From Danio rerio (Eukaryota; Chordata; Actinopteri; Cypriniformes; Danionidae), in NCBI RefSeq assembly GCF_049306965.1, contig NC_133197.1:9700501-9764500 (forward strand): a stretch of 64,000 nt of DNA, given 5' to 3'. Below are positions 57,611-64,000 of the stretch, piece after piece. The position numbers and the translations under genes are program-made. How positions within the stretch are numbered: position 1 is the stretch's first letter; each line of letters opens with the position of its first letter. A model generated the notes under the pieces. That model was not told the origin of the DNA. It did no database searches and saw only the letters and a program-made list of their open reading frames with translations.

Positions 57611-60600
57611 TTAAACACCTTTTGCTGGTTTTGGCATCACCAGCTTCAAGGCAATATCGACAAAGCAAGCAGGCATATAAGACAAGGGGATCCACAAAAA
57701 CTTGGCATCCCAGCCAGCGCTGTAGCGAGTTCTTGGGTGGACGGCTAGCAGAGCGTGCTCCATGCAGTTGGTCACTTTACTGAGGTCAGAGTCGCAGATG
57801 GCGTTCATGATCAGCCTCTGGATCCAGATGTCTGGAGAGATAAAAATAGTGTTTTTTAGTCTTTTTTTAAAATTATTTCTAAAACAAAAAATAGAATTTT
57901 ATATATTACAAATAAATGAAACTATATGTTTTACATCGTTGTATGGCCATATATATGCTTTGTTTATGAGATACAAAAAGTAAAGAGTCCCAAAAAAGTG
58001 GTACAGCACGAATCGATACTTTGATATTTCCGGAAGCGGAAACTGAAATAAATGTGGACCCTGTTGCAGTGGTCCCCAACCTTTTTATCATCATGGACCA
58101 GTTTTATTTATGGAGAAAATGACAAAGCATTGCAATTTTTGGATGTTCTGTGTTTGAGATAATTAGTCAGTTCTTGTCACATGACTTGCGGTGCGCTCAC
58201 AGCATTCATTCAACTGGGCACGTCTGGAAGGCACAAGCCACGCACCTCCATTGGAATTAACGAACTTGCAGAAGCTGTAGAAAAGACACGATATGTGAAT
58301 GGCCCCTAAAGCCACCGTCATTTGTGATCTCCAGCAGTTGATCTTCTTGCACAGAAATGGTGGATTCACCCAATTTGTTGACAAATGGGTAGCAGATCTT
58401 TCCTTGGCAGTTCCCAAGTCCTTCACTGGGCCTTTTCCCTTTAGCAAAGAAACTTTTCAAATACATCTGTTTCTTACTCATTTTGCTGCTTGTAGGTTTA
58501 ATTTTAGTGAACAAGTGACCGAGATTTAAGAGAATGCGGTCATGTTTCAAAATAAAAGATTTTTCAAAATAAAGATCGTTCTGACTCAGATAATAAATAA
58601 AACAGAAATAATTAATGATTTCTTTGGTGGCCTGGTACCAATTGATCCACAGACCAGTACCGGTCTGCAGCCCGGTGGTTAAGGACTACTGCCATATTGT
58701 ACTGTACCAAACCATACTGTAACGGTCAGTGTAAATAAGCCATAAATTGACTATTTTTGGTAAAATGGGAAAAAATGGCAGTGCTTAGCATGAAAAACAT
58801 ACATTTATCCAAGTATTTGTCTCCGTAGCTCTCCTTCACTTCAGGAGTCAGTTGGTTCCAGAGACGATGAAGTTCCCTCTCGATGGGCTCCAGGCTGGTC
58901 ACCTGCGTCTTGAAGAAACCAGGTTCGATGATGCAAACATTGACCCCAAAACCCTGAATGTCCCTCCTGAAATTACATCAGAACTCATCAGATTTCTCAT
59001 GAAAACTGAGGCTATGTTTACAAGACAGTGATGTAGCCAAACAGAGAAATGTTTTAACCTTGTGTTTGAAATTTTTTTCACTCAACAATGTTTTTAAAGC
59101 AATCTGTGTTACACATCTGCAAAAATGGCCAAAAATGCAAAATTCTAAAGTTTGCATTTAGATATTGCTTGACGCTATTTGCAGGTTTGGCATGCTGTCC
59201 CGGAAGAGAACCCTGAGCTCAAAGATATTAACATGTAAGGAGGACCGAGATCAGGTACTGTAGTTCTTGAGAGCTCCTCCTGGTAAAGCAGGAAAAGGGG
59301 GAAATGGGGTGGATGGGGGGATTTTTGAGAGCTTAAAGAAGAAGATAAGGGAGTAATGCTCAACGGGTTATTTATAGAGAGTTTGGAATAATCCAATTTT
59401 CTTACTAATAACAGATGAGAGACCAGTCATGATCAATTCTATCATTTGCTCCTCTCGAAATAAGTTTGTAAAACTCCACTCATAAAACTTCACTCATAAG
59501 TGCTCAAAAATGACATATGCCAGACCAGTATTTGGCGCGATCACTTTGTTAGTAAACAGTAAGGAAGTTACAATGTGCCATTGATGGTTTTGAAATGGTT
59601 TGTAGAATTTGCTGTGTGTGTAGGATGTGTTTTGGTTGTAATGTGAAGTAAATCCACACTTTGCTAATAAAGCATTAGCAAACTCTTAATTAACAACACA
59701 ACCTCACACAAATTGTGTGTTTGTTTGTGCTTGACCTTAATCTACACGTACACAAGCATGACATCATCATTTTGAAAGACTCTGGTTCTGAGGTGTTTAC
59801 ACGGTCATGACAATGGTGGTGTTTTCAAAAACCTCCACTTAACCTATTTTTCGATTTTTCATTTTCAGACCTAAATATGCTGTTGTAATGTAAATAAACA
59901 GGTAAAACATATAAAAAAGGTTAACATTTTTGGCTACAAGCATTATGTAAAGGGCCCGTGAATAATACATGTTATTCTTGATGTTTATGTTTTCAACCCA
60001 GAACTTTCACTGACTATTACATAGAAGTCAGTAATCGAATTATTTGCCTTAATCCGAATAAGACAATAATATAATTAAGGTGTCATGAGTTGCCTTTTAA
60101 ATGCTCCTTTCATGACCCATTTTACATGTTATAGTTTATAATTCGATAAATGTCATGACGTCCCCATTCAACGCTTGTTTCTCCAGTCTCCGGCGACTAG
60201 ACTTCAGCTTTGCACAAGAAGTTTGACCAGAGGAGAAATGAGAACTGAGCCTGGTTTCTCTCGAGGTCGTTTCCTTCAATTGCTGATGTTTGTTTCCTGC
60301 CACTGTCTTCACCGGCTTGTTTGGTTCTGGACTTGTGGAGCTGTGCATCGATGGATTTGCTCTTCAGTGTTTAGACTTTCAGCAGTGAGAATTAAACCAC
60401 ACTGAACTAAACTTACTTCAACTCTGAAAACTGGACTGACACAGTTTCAATCTAATAGAACTTCTGTGTTAAGCTGCTTTGACACAATCTACATTGTAAA
60501 AGCGCTATAGAAGTAAAGATGAATTGAACTGAACTGAATTGAACGCTAGTTTCCTCAGGCATTTTACGCAACAACAGTTTTTGTTCATTATTTCGTTTCG

Positions 60601-62163
60601 TTTTAATCTTGCCACAAGTTCAACTCATCGTTCAGTTCATTTCTCACACTGTGCGTGCAAACAGACAATGACAGATGCAAATTATCAGGCAACAGGCCAC
60701 CTCTGCCATTTCATTCACTAACTTTTCATTCCTGCTACCATGACAAACTCTGAATGAGGTAGTGGATGAGAGTGCACAGTAAGGACTAGTGAAAGAATTC
60801 TTAGCATATTGTTGCCTGCTTGCAACAAAAATGTGCTTTCTTGCTTGAAGCCATTCAAATTTGTTTGTCGTCACTTAGTACTACAAAATGGTAACAGTTT
60901 GATTAAGGTGTTAACATGTCTGTACTGCACTTCAATGATACGAATAACTTTGGAAAACACATCTTACTTTGATTTCTGTTAATTCGATTATGACGTTTGT
61001 CGGATTAAGGTCATCAAACAAACAAAACATGCTAAGAAAACAATGCTAAAGTCAGTTATTCTCCTTTGAAAATGTGTGTTCCGTGTCAATGTCTGGCTGC
61101 GTCTGAAATTCCCTACTACTCAGTGGGTACTGCATTTCAATTTAAACGTATCACTCAGTCGTTAGAAAATAAAATTCTATACAGTATGAATGTGAAAAGT
61201 ATGAATGGAATTCTGACGTACTACATCCACCATTTTGTCATGGTCACGTGACCTACCTGCGTCAGTTGCATCCCTTTAGTCTCATTTATGAATTCTTTCG
61301 CGGGGCATCATGGGATAGCGCAGCGTGCATGGAATCTTTTAATCGGAGAGTTGCCTTAATTGCATTAAAACTAAAGTATTGGTGTAAATGTACCGATTTA
61401 TATGCAATACCTGAGACAGTCGGAGAAACTCTCCACTGCAAACTTCGAGATGCAATACCCGCCGCCATTAGCTGCAACTCTACCCAACACCGACGCCACA
61501 TTTACAACCCGTCCACGGGCCTTTTTCACAAGTGGTAAGAAGGTCATGGTGGTCTCGATCACACCAGTCATGTTGACTTTGAGCGTGCTTTCGAAGTCCT
61601 CGATTTTCATCCACTCCGATGGACCCATTGGAAGGGAACGTCCGGCGTTGTTCACCAAACCCCAAAGTCCTAAAAAGTCAGCAACGAATACGTCAAAATT
61701 GTGTCAACTTTTATTTTCGAGGCCCAAAACTTAAGCTCACCTTTATCTCCAACTTCTTTTTTGGTCCATTCCATAGCCTTCTGGATGCTAGCCGAGCTGG
61801 TCACATCCAAAATGCAGGTCTTCAAGAAAGGTCCTGCGGCTCTTTTCAGATCATCTGCGCCTTTTTCCGTAAGACACCCGGCTAGGACGCGGAAACCACG
61901 TTTGTCCAGACGTTTGCACAGTAGGTTACCAAAACCAGAGTCACAACCGGTCACAAACACATGTTTTTCTGAGACTCTAGTGATCTTTAGGTTGTCCCGG
62001 TAGAACCATACCAGAACCCACAGAATCGCAAACGTACCCAATGCATATGTGCTGGGACAGCTGTTATTGTAAGCACAAAATGTTTAGTGCAAAGTTTACA
62101 TAGTTGGTGCATTTGCTTACAGTGTTGTAATCAGACATGCTCTTACCTCAAGAACTCATACAT
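57611..62163 (-). CDS. Short-chain dehydrogenase, RDH/HSD17B6/SDR9C group; complete five-exon gene
   Basis: Exons (5' to 3'): 62147-62163, 61741-62060, 61411-61669, 58803-58966 and 57611-57831, joining in frame to 326 residues. The family oxidises or reduces retinoids and 3-alpha/17-beta hydroxysteroids with NAD(P) on the endoplasmic reticulum membrane. Visible: an N-terminal hydrophobic anchor (about 11-26), the Rossmann motif TGCDSGFG (43-50), NNAG (119-122), Asn145, catalytic Ser172, YCISK (Tyr184, Lys188), IIEPGFFKT, and the C-terminal signature [20 protein letters not shown] typical of RDH16/RDH5/SDR9C7. Only 17 coding bases lie in the first exon. All catalytic residues are intact, so it looks functional. 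Substrate cannot be settled from sequence: retinol dehydrogenase and hydroxysteroid dehydrogenase are both possible. It lies about 2.4 kb upstream of, and parallel to, the glutaminase gene. Confidence 0.92.
58077..58691. mobile_element. hAT-like non-autonomous element with CAGTGGTCC ends
   Basis: The left end CAGTGGTCCCCAACC and right end GGTTAAGGACTACTG are diverged inverted copies, and the flanking 8-mers CCCTGTTG and CCATATTG match at six of eight positions, as expected for an old hAT insertion. Short open frames inside (for example [15 protein letters not shown] on the minus strand near 58490) may be transposon-derived. It lies in intron 4 of the SDR gene. Confidence 0.5.
60150..60542 (+). 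mobile_element. Non-LTR retrotransposon or SINE 3' end
   Basis: Contains a CTTGCCACTG-like block (TTCCTGCCACTGTCTTCACC) and ends GCTGCTTTGACACAATCTAC, AAAGCGCTATAGAAGTAAAG and a GAATTGAACTGAACTGAATT tail. This architecture is usual for fish L2/CR1-type 3' ends. It lies in intron 3 of the SDR gene. Confidence 0.5.
61085..61330. repeat. Probable dispersed repeat in SDR intron 3
   Basis: GGCTGCGTCTGAAATTCCC and CACGTGACCTACCTGCGTC resemble a frequent zebrafish interspersed repeat whose copies begin TGCGTCCCAAAT. Ends not defined. Confidence 0.3.
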
Positions 62164-62620
62164 CGCTTCTACCTCCTGAGTGGCTCTGCGGAGATGTTTT
62201 GTAAACAATTGCCTTTTGGTAGAATGCCAGTGACGTAAAAAAGAAAAAGAAAAACACAGCAGTGCAGGTGTAATTAATGCAGGAAGAATCAGGATGCAAT
62301 GCATTTAATCGCCACAAGGGGCACCATAATAATCCAACAAAGCAAAGCATTTTGTAATGTAAAAAAATAATAATAATCTGAACTTATTGAAAAATTTGAA
62401 TAATTTATCCTATGCATTCTAAAGTGTTTTAAATATTTTACAACTATAAAACACAATCAATTTCTAATTTGTTTGCAGATTTGTTTTAATAATTAAAGTT
62501 ATTGATTGAATTACACAAATATAAGTTAATTTCGTTATTTCTTTACACTTTAAACATTTCCTTTACACTTTTTGTTGTTGTTAAGCAAAACTGATGTATA
62601 TTTTAAATATATATATATTT
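62164..62620. other. 5' flank of the SDR gene
   Basis: Immediately upstream of the ATG is 5'UTR-like sequence; further out is AT-rich sequence with no TATA box or CpG island and no other gene seen. Confidence 0.4.

Positions 62621-62624
<4 letters not shown>

Positions 62625-62675
<51 letters not shown>
62625..62675. repeat. (TA)n microsatellite
   Basis: About 50 bases of TA steps. Confidence 0.95.
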
Positions 62676-62677
<2 letters not shown>

Positions 62678-62904
62678 CTTTTTTCTTTTTTTACATATTT
62701 CCCAAATGATGTTTCAAACACACCCATATATATAAGGGGTGTGCACAGCAGCCGGTATTTGTAACTGTAGTTGTATTTGTTGAGGGGGAAAAGTATTTGT
62801 ATTTGTATTTGAGTTCGATTCAAAATAAGCGTAAAAATCCTTTTTTTCTTTTTTTTTTGCGTTACACTTCTAATTTTACGTTATAGTGCAGGTTTTCTTT
62901 AATT

Positions 62905-63041
62905 CATTAATTCATTCATTTTCTTATTGGCTTAATCCCTTTATTTATCCGGGGTCACCACAGCGGAATGAACTGCCAACTTATCCAGCATGTTTTTACA
63001 CAGCGGATGCCCTTCCAACCGCAACCCATCTCTGGGAAATA
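62905..63041 (-). mobile_element. 5'-truncated HE1/DANA SINE with 10-bp target duplication
   Basis: On the minus strand it carries the DANA 3' part (GATGGGTTGCGGTTGGAAGG, GGTTCATTCCGCTGTGGTGA) and an AATGAAT-type tail. TTCTTTAATT flanks it on both sides (62895-62904 and 63042-63051). Confidence 0.85.
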
Positions 63042-63059
63042 TTCTTTAATTACATCCAT

Positions 63060-64000
63060 TATAATAATTATGGATATGCAATATTGGTTGATGTTTTCGA
63101 ACATGTAACAAGGAACATCATTGAAAAGAAAATAACATAACAGCCATCGACTCATCCATGCTTATACCAACAATTAATAAAATACCATTGTGAACATTAT
63201 GAACCCCACCACCCCCCATCCTTGTTGGAGGACACAGAACACAGAAAAAAACAAAAATTTAAAAAAACAAATAATACTTCAAAGAACTGTTCTTCTTCTA
63301 AAATAACTTCTCTCTAATGCACAGAATTCTAAGAACTAAAATTTATCAACCCCTGATTGGGACATCTGGCTGAACAAAAGTTGTATTCTATGTAATACTA
63401 AAAAATACAGGCCTGATATTGTCAAATGTCTGCCAAAAAACAGACACAAAAGTTTTTTTTTTTTTTTTTGTTGGGGTGGATAAGCCTGTTTTGCATTAAA
63501 AGCAGCTAATTTGTGATTAAAACTGACTTGCAGAGGGCAGAACATGGCTGTGTTGACGTTTTGGTGCTTGTGGAGGTTTTGGCAGAATATGGCTCTGATG
63601 ATGGTTTGGTGCTGGTGGGGGGGTGAATTGGTGCTTGTGGGGGGGTTGGCAGACAGTACCAGGGGAGGATGCTTTAAGTATGTGATTATGCATAAATTAC
63701 CGTGCAAACAAAGCTACGTAAACAGAGCAAACGTGAGAGCACCCGACTGCAGACGTTAATAATGCAGCTCCCGATCATACGTCACTTTCCAAAAACTGTC
63801 TCCAGAACCCAGTTAAGGTACAAACATCTATTCAACTTAAATAGTGACGAAGTCAAGATTTTTTTTTTCCCTCAGTCAAGCCTTCTCTGTTGCTGTATGG
63901 GCTCGGCAATAATATCATCTCGGGCTCGGAGCAGCCAGCCTTCTTCGTCTTTTTCTTGTAATTTTACGGCGGTTAGCATCCAGCGTTTTGGTGCATTACC
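63060..64000. other. Right-end sequence, no gene recognised
   Basis: Contains T, A and G-rich runs (63448-63470, 63617-63650) and a moderately CpG-containing end (63880-64000). A gene starting beyond the window is possible but nothing here supports one. Confidence 0.35.

Noticed and set aside
1648-63041. CRISPR arrays, operons, attachment sites, retroviral or LTR elements.
   Set aside because: No regularly spaced direct repeats of that type, no bacterial gene organisation, and no long terminal direct repeats or retroviral protein motifs were seen; the only reverse-transcriptase piece is the LINE fragment near 50.1 kb.

Overview
The window looks like teleost genomic DNA, almost certainly zebrafish (Danio rerio) or a close cyprinid. 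The evidence is multi-exon vertebrate genes with GT-AG introns, HE1/DANA-type and 5S-rRNA-derived SINEs, many Tc1-like and other short inverted-repeat transposons, and long (TA)n tracts. All gene models below were spliced by eye from the sequence; exon lengths and phases were checked so that every listed model reads in frame from ATG to stop. Family names come from remembered protein families, not from a search.

Layout. (1) 1-605: the 5' end of a minus-strand gene that leaves the window on the left. (2) 0.6-11 kb: no gene; SINEs, a local duplication, and MITE-like and foldback repeats. (3) 11.1-42.4 kb: a cluster of four CD2/SLAM-like immunoglobulin receptor genes arranged as two convergent pairs (A1+ / B1- and A2+ / B2-). 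The two pairs are copies of one segment: the first has swollen to about 22 kb by insertions, the second is still about 7 kb. Each copy therefore supplies empty sites for insertions in the other. The largest insertion, at 19.88-27.55 kb between A1 and B1, is a nest of at least three elements. The innermost is a 1.83 kb palindrome carrying three tRNA-like Pol III promoter pairs. (4) 43.1-55.2 kb: a complete 18-exon glutaminase gene (gls2-type) on the minus strand. (5) 57.6-62.2 kb: a complete five-exon short-chain dehydrogenase of the RDH/HSD17B6/SDR9C group, also minus strand. Glutaminase-2 beside this SDR group recalls the human 12q13 neighbourhood (GLS2 with HSD17B6, SDR9C7 and RDH16). (6) 62.2-64 kb: SINE and low-complexity sequence, no gene seen.

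How the genes relate. The four Ig genes share a signal peptide, a V-like domain without the usual cysteines and a C2 domain with four cysteines, the hallmark of the CD2/SLAM family. They differ sharply after the second Ig domain. A1 has a long tail with an ITIM-like tyrosine motif. B1 has a short basic tail. A2 stops at the end of its hydrophobic segment. B2 carries a lysine inside its membrane segment. A1 and B1 are nearly identical through both Ig exons and the intron between them but unrelated beyond, which fits a paired-receptor system whose ectodomains are kept alike by gene conversion. The glutaminase and SDR genes are ordinary metabolic genes; the glutaminase has two unusual splice sites (a GC-AG intron and a tandem NAGNAG acceptor).
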